Source: Candidatus Rhodoferax bjergmarkensis (GTDB taxonomy: Bacteria > Pseudomonadota > Gammaproteobacteria > Burkholderiales > Burkholderiaceae_C). From it: a stretch of 64,000 nucleotides of DNA. Location: the NCBI GenBank assembly GCA_016708345.1, contig JADJFX010000002.1, positions 372,001-436,000 of the forward strand, read 5' to 3'. The position numbers were made by a program, and so were the translations under genes. Below are positions 8,128 through 16,704 of the stretch, one piece after another. Within the stretch, counting starts at the first letter, position 1. The number at the start of each line of letters is the position of its first letter. The notes beneath the pieces were generated by a model that worked only from the letters and a program-made list of their open reading frames with translations, was not told the DNA's origin and ran no database searches.

Positions 8128-9137
8128 ATGGAAAATAGTCAATTGAATCAACAAGTTGGCAGCCATAGGGTCTGTGTTGCGCCGATGCTCGACTGGACGG
8201 ACCTGCACTGTCGCTATTTTCATCGTTTGCTTTCAAAGCATGCGCTGCTCTACACCGAGATGGTGACCACAGGCGCTTTGTTGCACGGTGATGTATCGCG
8301 CCATTTGCGATTCAATGCGCAGGAGCATCCCCTCGCATTACAACTCGGCGGCTGTGAACCTTCTGATTTGGCGCGTTGTGCGCGTTTGGGTGAGCAGTGG
8401 GGCTATGACGAGATCAATCTCAACTGCGGTTGCCCGAGTGAACGGGTGCAGCGTGGTGCTTTTGGTGCGAGTTTGATGAAAGAGCCCCACCTGGTTGCTG
8501 ATGGTGTCAAGGCCATGGTGGATGAAGTCGCCATTCCCGTCACGGTGAAACATCGGATTGGCATTGACAAGCTGGAGAGTTACGAGTTTGTGCGAGATTT
8601 TGTCGGCGTCGTTGCCGCAGCAGGGTGTTCCACTTTCATCGTGCATGCCCGCAATGCATGGCTTCAAGGTTTGAGCCCCAAGGAAAACCGTGAGGTGCCC
8701 CCCTGCGATATGCCCCTGGTGCATCAGCTCAAAAAGGATTTCCCCGTTTAACAATTGTCATCAATGGTGGCATTGTGAGCACCGAACAGGTGCGCGAGCA
8801 ATTGCAGCAGCTCGACGGCGTCATGGTGGGGCGCGAGGCCTATCACAACCCATGGTGGCTCAGCCAGTGGGACGCCACCTTTTTTGGTGCCAATACCACC
8901 GAGTTGTCCCGCGAAGACGTTGAAGCGCAGATGGTTGACTATATGGAACGTGAAGCCGCCGAGCGCGGGACGCACTGGAGTGCCATTGCGCGTCACATGC
9001 TGGGTCTGCGCCACGGACTGCCAGGGGCTCGCCGGTGGCGACAGGTTTGGAGCGATCACCGGCTCAAATTGTTACCCGCACGTGAAGTGATGGCGCTTGC
9101 CAGCGAAGGCCGGGTACATGGATTTACACGCTTGTGA
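8128..9137 (+). pseudogene. dusA: tRNA-dihydrouridine(20/20a) synthase DusA, frameshifted
   Basis: DusA reduces uridines 20/20a of tRNA using FMN. The 5' frame carries 'VCVAPMLDWTDLHCRYFHR', 'LQLGGCEPSDLARCARLG', the catalytic-Cys region 'EINLNCGCPSERVQRGAFG' and 'VKHRIGID', then stops at 8751. The 3' frame resumes as 'LTIVINGGIVSTEQV', 'DGVMVGREAYHNPWWL' and 'RHMLGLRHGLPGARRWR' to 9137. Adding one C to the CCCC at 8742-8745 joins both parts into a normal DusA (DFPRLTIVINGG). All key residues are otherwise preserved, so this is either a very recent mutation or a one-base sequencing error. The tail overlaps the convergent TauE-like gene by 14 bp. Confidence 0.9.
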
Positions 9138-9942
9138 TGCCTTTGTAGAGCATGTAAGCCGCCAGCAGGTAAAGAACGCTGGCAAACACGCGCTTGAGTT
9201 GTTTCACTGGCAGGCGGTGCGCGGCGCGCGCGCCCAAGGGAGCTGTCAGCACGCTGCAACTTGCAATCACAGCCAAGGCGGGTAGCCACACATAGCCAAG
9301 CGCATGTGGCGGCAGGTTTTGCACGCCCTGTCCGCCAATGATGTAGCCCACCCCATTGGCCAAGGCAACCGGAAAACCCAGCGCGGCCGAGGTAGCCACC
9401 GCGTTGTGAATGGCCACATTGCACCAGGTCATGAAAGGTACGCTGACAAAGCCACCACCCGCGCCCACCAGCCCTGCAAGAAAGCCAATCACACCGCCAA
9501 CGCCAAGCAGTCCGCCCGGCCCGGGCACCTGCCGGGTTGGCGCAGGTTTTTTGTCCAAAAACATCTGGGTGGCAGAAAAGCCGACGAAAGCAGCAAAAAA
9601 CAGCGCCAGCCAAGCGCCCTTGAGGACGGTAAACAGACCCAAACTCGCCAACAGGGCACCCATGACGATGCCGGGTGCCAGGGCACGCACCAGATCCCAG
9701 CGCACCGCACCGCGCTGGTGGTGGGCGCGCACGCTGGAAATCGACGTGAAAACAATGGTGGCCATGGAGGTGGCAATCGCCATCTTGACCGCCAAATCCG
9801 GGCTGACTGCGCGGTGCGAGAGGATGGCGGTGATAAATGGCACCATCACCATGCCGCCGCCAATGCCCAGCAAACCGGCCAGATACCCGCTGCCCAGCCC
9901 CAGACAGGCAAGCTCAAAAATCAGCAGGGGTTCAAGATTCAT
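9124..9942 (-). CDS. TauE/SafE-family sulfite/anion exporter-like permease (DUF81)
   Basis: A 272-residue polytopic membrane protein with the TauE/SafE (DUF81) repeats: 'GSGYLAGLLGIGGGMVMVPF' in the first half and 'GFLAGLVGAGGGFVSVPFM' in the second, each a Gly-rich loop between spans. Members export sulfite, sulfoacetate or other small anions, or import nickel or cobalt, so the substrate is open. I used the ATG at 9942, since the frame to 9990 would run into the 6S RNA. No classical ribosome site is visible. The gene is last on this minus-strand run and its end overlaps dusA. Confidence 0.88.
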   Translation of the reverse strand: MNLEPLLIFELACLGLGSGYLAGLLGIGGGMVMVPFITAILSHRAVSPDLAVKMAIATSMATIVFTSISSVRAHHQRGAVRWDLVRALAPGIVMGALLASLGLFTVLKGAWLALFFAAFVGFSATQMFLDKKPAPTRQVPGPGGLLGVGGVIGFLAGLVGAGGGFVSVPFMTWCNVAIHNAVATSAALGFPVALANGVGYIIGGQGVQNLPPHALGYVWLPALAVIASCSVLTAPLGARAAHRLPVKQLKRVFASVLYLLAAYMLYKGITSV

Positions 9943-9962
9943 GTGGGGGGGTGGAAAGAAAA

Positions 9963-10136
9963 GGTGTCTGCGGTGGCACCGGACTTGCATCCTGAACCGG
10001 GGTTCAGGTGGGCGAGGTCAACTGGACATTGGGTCCATCTGACGCGAGATGGTCACGCTTGAGCAGTGATGTTCCAAGCCCTGGCTCAATGAGCATTGGT
10101 TCAAGGAATATAAAGCCCGGCGAACACCGCAGACGA
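9963..10136 (-). ncRNA. ssrS: 6S RNA
   Basis: The minus strand between zapA and the next gene forms the long-range closing stem GTCTGCGGTG (10125-10134) with CACCGCAGAC (9966-9975) around about 150 nt. It contains the 6S-like stretches GCGGTGTTCGCCGGGC and CCTTGAACC. A TACAAT box at 10142-10147 fits a start near 10135. Position next to zapA is the conserved location of ssrS. 6S RNA mimics an open promoter and sequesters sigma-70 RNA polymerase. Exact ends are inferred from the stem. Confidence 0.85.
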
Positions 10137-10218
10137 AGCGGATTGTAGACCCGCACGGGCCAGAAAAACTGACATGGTTTTGATGCAACAGGCCCTTCGC
10201 GGCGAAGGCCAAAAAGCG

Positions 10219-10569
10219 CTATATCAGGTAGTCGTCGTTGAGCGCTTCGTCCAGCCGCTCCAGCAAAGAGGTTAGCAGCAGTTCGTGCTCTTCGGGGCGC
10301 ACGCGATGGGGGTCGTTTGCGCCCAAATGTTGCGGCACTGCGGGAGTGGTCGCTTCGGGTTTGGCGTTTTCGCGTTCGGCCAGATCAAAGGCCAGGTTCA
10401 ATGCAGCCAACACGGCAATGCGGTCACGCGCACGCACTTTGCCAGCTTCGCGAATTTTGCACATGGCAGTGTCCACACGCTCAACGGCTTCAAGCAAGCG
10501 CGAATCGCCGCCTTCGGGGCAACCGAGCAGGTAGCTTTGCCCCATGATCTGTACTTCAAGTTGCTTCAT
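10219..10569 (-). CDS. zapA: Cell division protein ZapA
   Basis: A 116-residue protein with the ZapA start 'MKQLEVQIMGQSYLLGCPEG' and the helix 'LLEAVERVDTAMCKIREAGK' followed by 'RARDRIAVLAALNLAFDL'. ZapA binds FtsZ protofilaments and stabilises the Z-ring in the cytoplasm. The C-terminal 40 residues are less conserved. It overlaps the preceding zapB-like gene by four bases (ATGA) and is followed directly by 6S RNA. Confidence 0.92.
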   Translation of the reverse strand: MKQLEVQIMGQSYLLGCPEGGDSRLLEAVERVDTAMCKIREAGKVRARDRIAVLAALNLAFDLAERENAKPEATTPAVPQHLGANDPHRVRPEEHELLLTSLLERLDEALNDDYLI

Positions 10570-10796
10570 TCCGTGCCTTTTTGCACACTGGTAGTTACCG
10601 CTTCAGGCAGTCGTTCCAGCAGTGCATCGACCCGGGCGCGGGCGGCACCGAGTCGTGATTTAAGGGAGTCGCGCTCCTGGGCAAGGGAGTCGACTTGTTG
10701 ATTGAGCAGGGCATTGGTGCGCTGCAACTCATGGTAGCGCACAAGCAAACGCTCAACGCGCTCTACGATTTGGTCGATTTGGGTCTGGTTCGACAT
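10566..10796 (-). CDS. Small coiled-coil protein, TIGR02449/ZapB-like
   Basis: A 76-residue, almost wholly coiled-coil protein: 'QIDQIVERVERLLVRYHELQ' followed by 'NALLNQQVDSLAQERDSLKS' with regular heptads. In betaproteobacteria a TIGR02449-type protein precedes zapA and is assumed to act in division like ZapB. It overlaps zapA by four bases, so the two are co-translated. Distinguishing it from ZapB proper would need profile searches. Confidence 0.82.
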   Translation of the reverse strand: MSNQTQIDQIVERVERLLVRYHELQRTNALLNQQVDSLAQERDSLKSRLGAARARVDALLERLPEAVTTSVQKGTE

Positions 10797-10849
10797 AGGC
10801 CTTCCATTGTAGGGGCTTGACCTTTGCGGTTCGGCGTAAAATGCGCGCG

Positions 10850-11062
10850 TTGGTGCTCGCGGTGTGGTTCACACGCCGCAGTTCAACGGGAAGCAGGAGG
10901 GTGTCAAGCTGGCAACAGCCCCACCTAACCTGCGCTGCCCCCGCAACGGTAAGTGGACGAATCCCCCCCGATTTAGCCTCCATCACAGCCACTGAGCGTT
11001 TTGAACACACGCTTGGGAAGGTTTGGTAGGTTGTTCCACCAGCCCGGATACCGGCCAACAAG
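10850..11062 (+). promoter_or_regulatory. Cobalamin (AdoCbl) riboswitch
   Basis: Upstream of btuB the leader contains the canonical elements: AACGGGAAGCAGGAGGGTG, CAGCCCCACC...CCCCGCAACGGTAAG, the B12-box core GCCACTGAG near 10988, and the closing TTGGGAAGG ... CAGCCCGGATACCGGCC. The btuB start lies about 85 bases after it. Bound adenosylcobalamin would be expected to lower expression of btuB and of the genes behind it. Confidence 0.94.
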
Positions 11063-11146
11063 GTGGTTGCACGCTTGCGCGCAGCCTTGACGCTCATGCA
11101 CTGTCGGGGACGACGGTGAGGGCATTTTTTGTTGTTTCTTTCCATT

Positions 11147-12979
11147 ATGAAAACTTGTATTTTTTCCGTGCCTTCGCGTGCACTTGTGACGTTTCGCGTG
11201 TCCGCTCTCTCGTTGGCTGCTTTTGCAGCGTTTCCAGCGCTTGCACAATCGCAGCTCAAAGAAACCGTGGTCACGGCCACCCGGGTGGCGCAGCCCCTGA
11301 GTGATCTGGTGTCGGATGTCAGCATTGTTGACAGGGCGCAGATTGAGCGCAGCGGGGCCTTGGGCCTGGCGGATTTGCTCGGGCGTTTGCCGGGCGTTGA
11401 ATTTCAGCGCAATGGCGGCCCCGGAGGCACCACGGGTGTGTTTGTGCGTGGTGGCGAAACCCGCTTTACGGCGGTGTACATCGATGGTGTGCGCCTGGAT
11501 TCGCAGGCCACGGGCGGTGCGTCATGGGAGTCGATTCCCCTGGGGCAAATCGACCGCATTGAGGTTCTGCGCGGCCCGGCTGCGGCAGTCTATGGCTCTG
11601 ACGCCATCAGTGGTGTGGTGCAAATCTTCACCAAACGTGGTGAAAATGGCTTTGCCCCCTTTGTTGGCGTGGCGGCAGGCACCTATGCCACACGCAAGGT
11701 AGAGGCCGGATTCAGTGGTGCCAGCCAAGGGTTTGACTATGCCCTGGGCTTGCTTGACGAGCAAAGCGACGGCTACAACGCCCGCACGGTGGCTTCGCAA
11801 AACCCGGACCTTGACGGCTACCGCAGCCGCTCTGCCAACGTGAAACTGGGGTGGGATTTGACCAAGGCCCACCGGCTGGAAGCGAGTTACCTCGGCAATG
11901 ACATGAATTCCCAATACGATTCATTTGGACTCACCACCGATGAACGTAGCCAGCGCGACCTCAGCGCCTTGGGCCTGAGCTGGCAGGCGAAGTGGAGCGA
12001 TGCATGGAGTACCCGGCTGAGTTTTTCCGAGTCACGCGACCGCTACGAAACCACGCCTTCGCCCTACTTGACGACCACTACGCTGCGCAGCTACCTGCTG
12101 CACAACGAACTGCGCCAGCAAGCGCACCTGTTCACCGCTGCTCTGGAGCGCAAGCAAGACCAGCTGGAGAACGCTCCCCTCAACCAGGGGCGCTCGCAAA
12201 ACGGCTTGGCGCTGGGCTATGGCTACAACAAGCTGCAGCACTCGGTGCAACTCAATGTGCGTGGTGACAAAGACAGCGAGTTTGGCAGCAAAAGCACCGC
12301 CAGTGCAGCTTATGGCTACGCCCTGACGCCGCAGTGGCGCGCCACCGCCTCAGCAGGCACGGCCTACCGCGCGCCCACGCTGTACCAGCGCTTCAGCGCC
12401 TATGGCATAGCCACCCTCAAGCCCGAAAGCGCCGAAAACGCAGAAGTGGGCCTGCGTTATGTGCAAGGTGCCAGCAGTTTTGGGGCGGTGGTGTTTCGCA
12501 ACAACCTGACCAATCTGATCACCTTTGCTGCAGCCGGGCCCTGTGCCTCTACCTTTGGTTGTTATGCCAATACCGCCCGGGCCTCCTATGAGGGCGTGAC
12601 GCTGACAGCCAGCCATTTGTGGGACCAGGTCAACCTCAGCGCTTCGCTCGATTGGCAAGACCCGCGTGACCAGGACACGGACAAGCTGCTGCGCCGCCGT
12701 GCCAAGCGCCATGGTGTGGTGACGGCAGGCACCCGTGTCGGGAGTTGGCTGTTCAACGCAGAAGCCCAATTTAGCGGGGAGCGCTTTGAGGATGCTGCCA
12801 ACACCAAGACCTTGGCCGGCTACAGCCTGCTGAACCTGAGCGCCAGCACCCAACTGGCCAAGGATTGGACCCTGGTCACGCGCGTGGACAACCTTGCCGA
12901 CAAGAGCTATGCCCTGGCCGAAACCTACGCAACGGCCGGGCGCTCCCTGTACCTGGGCGTGAAGTGGTCACCCCGGTAA
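11147..12979 (+). CDS. btuB: TonB-dependent vitamin B12 receptor BtuB
   Basis: A 610-residue outer-membrane receptor. A signal peptide ends near 'FAAFPALAQ', followed by the TonB box 'ETVVTATR', the plug ('SGALGLADLLGRLPGVEF', 'VYIDGVRLDSQATGG', 'IEVLRGPAAAVYGSDAISG') and a beta barrel. Order and length fit BtuB, and the cobalamin riboswitch upstream fixes the substrate class. The protein ends 'YLGVKWSPR' rather than with the aromatic residue usual for barrel proteins, although Trp lies four residues from the end. I chose ATG 11147; the frame extends to 11129 without better support. It heads the btuB-cobU-btuF-btuC-btuD cluster. Confidence 0.94.
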   Translation: MKTCIFSVPSRALVTFRVSALSLAAFAAFPALAQSQLKETVVTATRVAQPLSDLVSDVSIVDRAQIERSGALGLADLLGRLPGVEFQRNGGPGGTTGVFVRGGETRFTAVYIDGVRLDSQATGGASWESIPLGQIDRIEVLRGPAAAVYGSDAISGVVQIFTKRGENGFAPFVGVAAGTYATRKVEAGFSGASQGFDYALGLLDEQSDGYNARTVASQNPDLDGYRSRSANVKLGWDLTKAHRLEASYLGNDMNSQYDSFGLTTDERSQRDLSALGLSWQAKWSDAWSTRLSFSESRDRYETTPSPYLTTTTLRSYLLHNELRQQAHLFTAALERKQDQLENAPLNQGRSQNGLALGYGYNKLQHSVQLNVRGDKDSEFGSKSTASAAYGYALTPQWRATASAGTAYRAPTLYQRFSAYGIATLKPESAENAEVGLRYVQGASSFGAVVFRNNLTNLITFAAAGPCASTFGCYANTARASYEGVTLTASHLWDQVNLSASLDWQDPRDQDTDKLLRRRAKRHGVVTAGTRVGSWLFNAEAQFSGERFEDAANTKTLAGYSLLNLSASTQLAKDWTLVTRVDNLADKSYALAETYATAGRSLYLGVKWSPR

Positions 12980-13046
12980 AACTGTGATGCTTGAAACGGT
13001 GTTTTGCCCCGCCATCCTGATCGCTGCCCCGGAAAGGCACTACGGC

Positions 13047-13664
13047 ATGAATGCACCACTGCTCCCCATTGCCCGCAGCGAGTTCATCCTGGGCGGGCAA
13101 AAAAGCGGCAAGTCGCGCCGGGCAGAAGGCTTGGCGCGCCATTGGCTGGAGCAGGGCGCCGACCACCGTGCCGTGCTGATTGCCACCGCCCAGCCGTGGG
13201 ACGAAGAGATGCGCCAGCGCATTGCCCGCCACCAGGCAGACCGGGCGCAGCGCGTGCCTGGCATGGCAACGGTGGAAGAGCCACTGCAACTGGCGCAGGC
13301 CATTGGTCAGCACAGCGCCCCCAACACGCTGGTGGTGGTGGACTGCCTGACCCTGTGGCTTACCAACTGCCTGATGCCGGTAACGCCGGTAACCCCTGAT
13401 ATTGACGAAAACTTTAAGCCAAATAGGGCCTTTGCGCAGGTAGAACGTGCGCAAGCAGCTCCTTTATTGATAGCAATTAAGCACTCTGCCGGGCCGCTGG
13501 TGCTGGTGGGCAACGAGATTGGCTTGGGTGTAATTCCGCTGGGAACCCAAGTGCGCGCCTTTGTGGACGCCTTGGGCACACTCAACCAGGCCGTGGCAAC
13601 AGCCTGCCAGCGCGTCACGCTGATGGCGGCGGGTTTGCCCCTAACCTTAAAAGAGACGCCATGA
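13047..13664 (+). CDS. cobU: Adenosylcobinamide kinase / adenosylcobinamide-phosphate guanylyltransferase
   Basis: A 205-residue CobU/CobP protein with P-loop 'ILGGQKSGKSRRAE', the guanylyltransferase His region around 'RIARHQADR', 'LVVVDCLTLWLTN' and 'VGNEIGLGVIPLG'. It phosphorylates adenosylcobinamide and then adds GMP, in the cobalamin salvage pathway. ATG 13047 is preferred over 12984 because GGAAAGG lies upstream. Residues near 'FAQVERAQAAPLLIAIKHS' come from an in-frame copy of the dispersed repeat, in a loop between 'LTNCLM' and 'AGPLVLVGNE'. It follows btuB and overlaps the long btuF frame by four bases. Confidence 0.92.
   Translation: MNAPLLPIARSEFILGGQKSGKSRRAEGLARHWLEQGADHRAVLIATAQPWDEEMRQRIARHQADRAQRVPGMATVEEPLQLAQAIGQHSAPNTLVVVDCLTLWLTNCLMPVTPVTPDIDENFKPNRAFAQVERAQAAPLLIAIKHSAGPLVLVGNEIGLGVIPLGTQVRAFVDALGTLNQAVATACQRVTLMAAGLPLTLKETP
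13428..13476 (-). repeat. Dispersed repeat copy inside cobU
   Basis: Reverse-orientation copy: GCGCAGGTAGAACGTGCGCA followed by AGCAGCTCCTTTATTGATAG. It reads through in frame within cobU and shares the AGAACGTGCGCAAGCAGCT stretch with the copy at 48590-48620. Confidence 0.75.
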
Positions 13665-13716
13665 AAATAAACCCGGCCAACTGTCATCCCTGCAGCCTTC
13701 GCAACCTGCCAACCCA

Positions 13717-13818
13717 GCCAGGTGGCGCTGTGGCAGGGCGTTCTGCGCAGGTCAAGGAGGAGACCGCAAAGCGGGCGGGGGACACGAAGCAGAGCGCCCT
13801 GCCACAGCGCCACCTGGC
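13717..13818 (+). repeat. Structured hairpin element, copy A
   Basis: A 30-bp stem (13717-13746 with 13789-13818, one G-U type pair) encloses a core that begins GCAGGTCAAGGAGGAG and ends CGGGGGACACGAA around a small CCGC-AAA-GCGG hairpin. The same core occurs at 17057-17105 with a different outer stem. The element lies between the end of cobU and the likely signal peptide of btuF, and its length (102 nt) keeps the frame open. It contains AAGGAGG, a Shine-Dalgarno-like sequence. I do not know the family. Confidence 0.85.
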
Positions 13819-13825
13819 AGCGCTA

Positions 13826-14761
13826 ATGACCGCACTAATGACAACGCTAACTTATACGTTCGCACTCGTATTCACGGCAATGCAAGCCAGCACCGCCCAC
13901 GCCCTGCAGGTCACAGACGACCGCGGTACAGTGGTTAATTTTGACAAGCCCCCCCAGCGCATCGTCAGTCTGTTGCCTTCGCTGACCGAGACCGTGTGTG
14001 AGCTGGGCCACTGCGCGCGCCTGGTGGGGGTGGACCGCTACTCCACCTTTCCCGCCAGCTTGCAGGCCGTGCCCCAGGTGGGCGGCGGGCTGGACCCAAA
14101 CATTGAGGCCATTGTGGCGCTCAAACCCGATGTGGTGCTGATGGCCACCTCGTCACGCGCGGGTGAGCGGCTGCGCGCCCTGGGGCTCAAGGTGCTGGCC
14201 ATGGAGCCCAAAACCCATGCGGACGTACAGCGCGTGATGGGCAAGCTGGGCCAGTTGCTGGAGGTGGCCGACGCCCAGCGCATCTGGCGCGCCATTGACG
14301 CCGGGGTGTCGGCGGCGGCGCAGTCCTTGCCCGCCAGCGCGCGGGGCACTCGGGTGTATTTTGAAGTGAACCCGGGGCCCTATGGGGCAGGGGAGTCGTC
14401 ATTTATTGGCGAGACGCTGCTGCGCCTGGGGGTGAAAAACATCCTGCCAGCCAAGCTGGGGCCTTTTCCCAAACTCAACCCGGAGTACGTGGTGCGGGCC
14501 AACCCGGACGTCATCATGATCGGCCAGCGCTCGCAAGATGGCCTGGCCCAGCGCCCCGGCTGGCGCAACATCCGCGCCCTGCGTGAGCAGCGGGTGTGTG
14601 TGTTCACCAGCGAGCAAGCCGACGCCTTGGTGCGACCGGGGCCGCGCATGGCCGAAGGCGCGCGGCTGATGGCGCAGTGTTTGAGTGCCAAAGCACCCGG
14701 GGCAACCCAAACGCCGAATATGACCGCTGTGCCGATGCCTGCCAAAGGAGCCCGCCCTTGA
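13826..14761 (+). CDS. btuF: Cobalamin ABC transporter, periplasmic binding protein BtuF
   Basis: A helical-backbone binding protein of the BtuF/FhuD fold: after a signal segment ending 'ASTAHA' come 'PPQRIVSLLPSLTETVCELG', 'LVGVDRYSTFP', 'PNIEAIVALKPDVVL', and 'NPEYVVRANPDVIMIG'. It would deliver cobalamin or cobinamide to BtuCD. The start is uncertain. ATG 13661 overlaps the cobU stop (ATGA) and would place element A in the coding region before the signal peptide. ATG 13826 gives a normal-looking signal peptide and is reported here. The stop overlaps the TTG start of btuC. Confidence 0.88.
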   Translation: MTALMTTLTYTFALVFTAMQASTAHALQVTDDRGTVVNFDKPPQRIVSLLPSLTETVCELGHCARLVGVDRYSTFPASLQAVPQVGGGLDPNIEAIVALKPDVVLMATSSRAGERLRALGLKVLAMEPKTHADVQRVMGKLGQLLEVADAQRIWRAIDAGVSAAAQSLPASARGTRVYFEVNPGPYGAGESSFIGETLLRLGVKNILPAKLGPFPKLNPEYVVRANPDVIMIGQRSQDGLAQRPGWRNIRALREQRVCVFTSEQADALVRPGPRMAEGARLMAQCLSAKAPGATQTPNMTAVPMPAKGARP

Positions 14762-15855
14762 AACTGCGCCGAGCCTCAGTTCTGGTCTGGGCCTTGCTGG
14801 GCGTCAGCGTGGCGCTGGTGCTGCTGGGCGTGTGTGTGGGCAGCACCGGCTGGGAGAACCTGCTGGCACCATTGCTCAAGCCCGCGAACGACGCAGACGC
14901 CCACGCCATGGCGCGGCAAATTGTGTGGGACATTCGCCTTCCGCGCACCCTAGGGGCCTGGGGTGCGGGCGCTTTGCTGGGGCTGGCCGGTGCGGTGGCG
15001 CAGGGCCTGTTTCGCAATCCGCTGGCCGACCCGTATCTGCTGGGCAGTGCCTCGGGGGCTTCATTGGGTGTAGCGCTGGCGCTGGCCGCCATGGGCGGGG
15101 CAGGGGGCATGCTCGGTGGCACCATGATGCAAGGTGCCGGTGTGGACAACCTGGTGGTGAGCGTGTTTTCCAGCAATGTGTTGGTGCGCCTGGGGCTGAC
15201 CGGCGCAGCTTTTGCCGGGGCGGTGCTGGCGGTGCTGCTCACGCTGGCGCTGTCACGCGGGGTGCAGCACACGCTGCGCCTGCTGCTCGCTGGTGTGGTG
15301 GTGGGTGTGGTGCTCGGTGCCATGACGCATCTGGTACTGCTATGGTCGCCAGACTCCCTGCAGGCCATGCAGGCTTTCATGCTTGGCTCCACCGGCTTTG
15401 TCGGCTGGACGGCCTGCGCGCTGATGGTTTCGGTGTGGGGCGTGTGCGTGGTGGCTGGCGGCTTGCTCGGCCGCGTGCTTGATGGCCTGAGCCTGGGCGA
15501 AGCCACCGCCCACAGTCTGGGCCTGCCGCTGGCATCGATGCGCGTGGCGCTGGTGGCGGTGCTGGCACTGGCCACCGGCACGGCGGTAGCGCAAACCGGT
15601 TTGATTGCGTTTGTGGGGCTGGCCGCACCGCACTTGGTGCGCTCGGTGGTGCAGTGTACCCATGGCCGTTTGATCTGGATGTCCAGCCTGATGGGCGGCG
15701 CCTTGCTGATGGGGGCCGACACGCTGGCGCGCTGGCTGATTGCGCCGCAAGAGTTGCCGGTGGGCGTGCTCACCGCCGTGCTGGGTGGGGGCTACCTGCT
15801 GTGGCTGATGCACCGTGGCGGTGTCAGCAAGGCAAGTGGGGGCGGTACCGTATGA
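14758..15855 (+). CDS. btuC: Cobalamin ABC transporter permease BtuC
   Basis: A 365-residue FecCD-family permease with about ten spans. Family segments include 'IRLPRTLGAWGAGALLGLAG', 'GLFRNPLADPYLLGSASGAS', 'GLIAFVGLAAPHLVRSVV' and the cytosolic coupling region nearby. The start is taken as TTG 14758, which overlaps the btuF stop and is preceded by AAAGGAG at good spacing; no suitable ATG exists and the ORF upstream lies in another gene. Its stop overlaps btuD by four bases. It forms the membrane channel for B12 with BtuD. Confidence 0.92.
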   Translation: MKLRRASVLVWALLGVSVALVLLGVCVGSTGWENLLAPLLKPANDADAHAMARQIVWDIRLPRTLGAWGAGALLGLAGAVAQGLFRNPLADPYLLGSASGASLGVALALAAMGGAGGMLGGTMMQGAGVDNLVVSVFSSNVLVRLGLTGAAFAGAVLAVLLTLALSRGVQHTLRLLLAGVVVGVVLGAMTHLVLLWSPDSLQAMQAFMLGSTGFVGWTACALMVSVWGVCVVAGGLLGRVLDGLSLGEATAHSLGLPLASMRVALVAVLALATGTAVAQTGLIAFVGLAAPHLVRSVVQCTHGRLIWMSSLMGGALLMGADTLARWLIAPQELPVGVLTAVLGGGYLLWLMHRGGVSKASGGGTV

Positions 15856-16679
15856 CGAATTACACCCCCAACCCACCTCAAAACGCTATACCTTTGATAG
15901 CTGTCAGCGCACGTTCCATCTGCGCAAACCTCGGTTTTGGCCCTGCAAAACGGCAGGTGTTGCACAGCATCAACCTAAACCTGCCCCAAGGCTGCTGGAC
16001 CAGCATCGTCGGCCCCAACGGCGCGGGCAAGTCCACCTTGCTCAAAGTGCTGGCGGGGCTGCTGGCACACACCGGCACGGTGGAGCTGCTGCGCCAGCCG
16101 CTGCACAGCTTGCCCCACCGCACCCGGGCGCGGCAACTGGCGTGGCTGGGGCAAAACGAATCGTCGGGCGACGACCTGACCGTGTGGGACGTGGCCATGC
16201 TGGGCCGCTTGCCGCACCAGAGCTGGCTCGCGGCCCCCAGCGCGTTGGACCATGCCGCCGTGGAGCAGGCCCTGCGCGCGACGCAGGCTTGGGATTGGCG
16301 CTGCCGCACGCTGGGCCAGCTCTCCGGCGGCGAGCGCCAGCGCGTGCTGCTGGCCCGCGCCTTGGCGGTGCAGGCCCAGGTGCTGCTGATGGACGAACCG
16401 CTGGCCAACCTGGACCCCCCGCACCAAGCCGACTGGCTGGCCGTGGTGCAGGCGCTGGTGGCGCAGGGCACTACGGTGGTCAGCGTGTTGCACGAGATCA
16501 GCATGGCACTGCATGCCGATGAACTGGTGGTGATGGCGCAGGGCCGGGTAACGCACCAAGGTGCCTGTGCCGATGCGACCACCCACCGCGCGCTGGAAGC
16601 CGTGTTTGACCACCGTATTGCTATTCACGCACTGCAGGGGCAGTGGGTGGCGATGCCTTGTATCAAAAGTGGTTGTTAA
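15852..16679 (+). CDS. btuD: Cobalamin ABC transporter ATP-binding protein BtuD
   Basis: A 275-residue ABC ATPase: Walker A 'GPNGAGKSTLL', Q-loop 'LGQNE', signature 'LSGGERQRVLLARAL', Walker B 'VLLMDEPLANLD' and switch His in 'VSVLHEIS'. It powers BtuC. The start is ATG 15852, overlapping the btuC stop. The first 30 residues ('NAIPLIAVSARSICANLG') derive from an in-frame copy of the dispersed repeat (15885-15938), so the N-terminus is longer and unlike relatives. The operon ends here and is followed by structured elements C and B, not by a plain terminator. Confidence 0.93.
   Translation: MTNYTPNPPQNAIPLIAVSARSICANLGFGPAKRQVLHSINLNLPQGCWTSIVGPNGAGKSTLLKVLAGLLAHTGTVELLRQPLHSLPHRTRARQLAWLGQNESSGDDLTVWDVAMLGRLPHQSWLAAPSALDHAAVEQALRATQAWDWRCRTLGQLSGGERQRVLLARALAVQAQVLLMDEPLANLDPPHQADWLAVVQALVAQGTTVVSVLHEISMALHADELVVMAQGRVTHQGACADATTHRALEAVFDHRIAIHALQGQWVAMPCIKSGC
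15885..15938 (+). repeat. Dispersed repeat copy inside btuD
   Basis: AACGCTATACCTTTGATAGC, then TGTCAGCGCACGTTCCATCT and GCGCAAACC. It lies in the first codons of btuD and stays in frame. Confidence 0.75.
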
Positions 16680-16704
16680 TGCTGGCCTTTGTGGTGGCCG
16701 CGTG

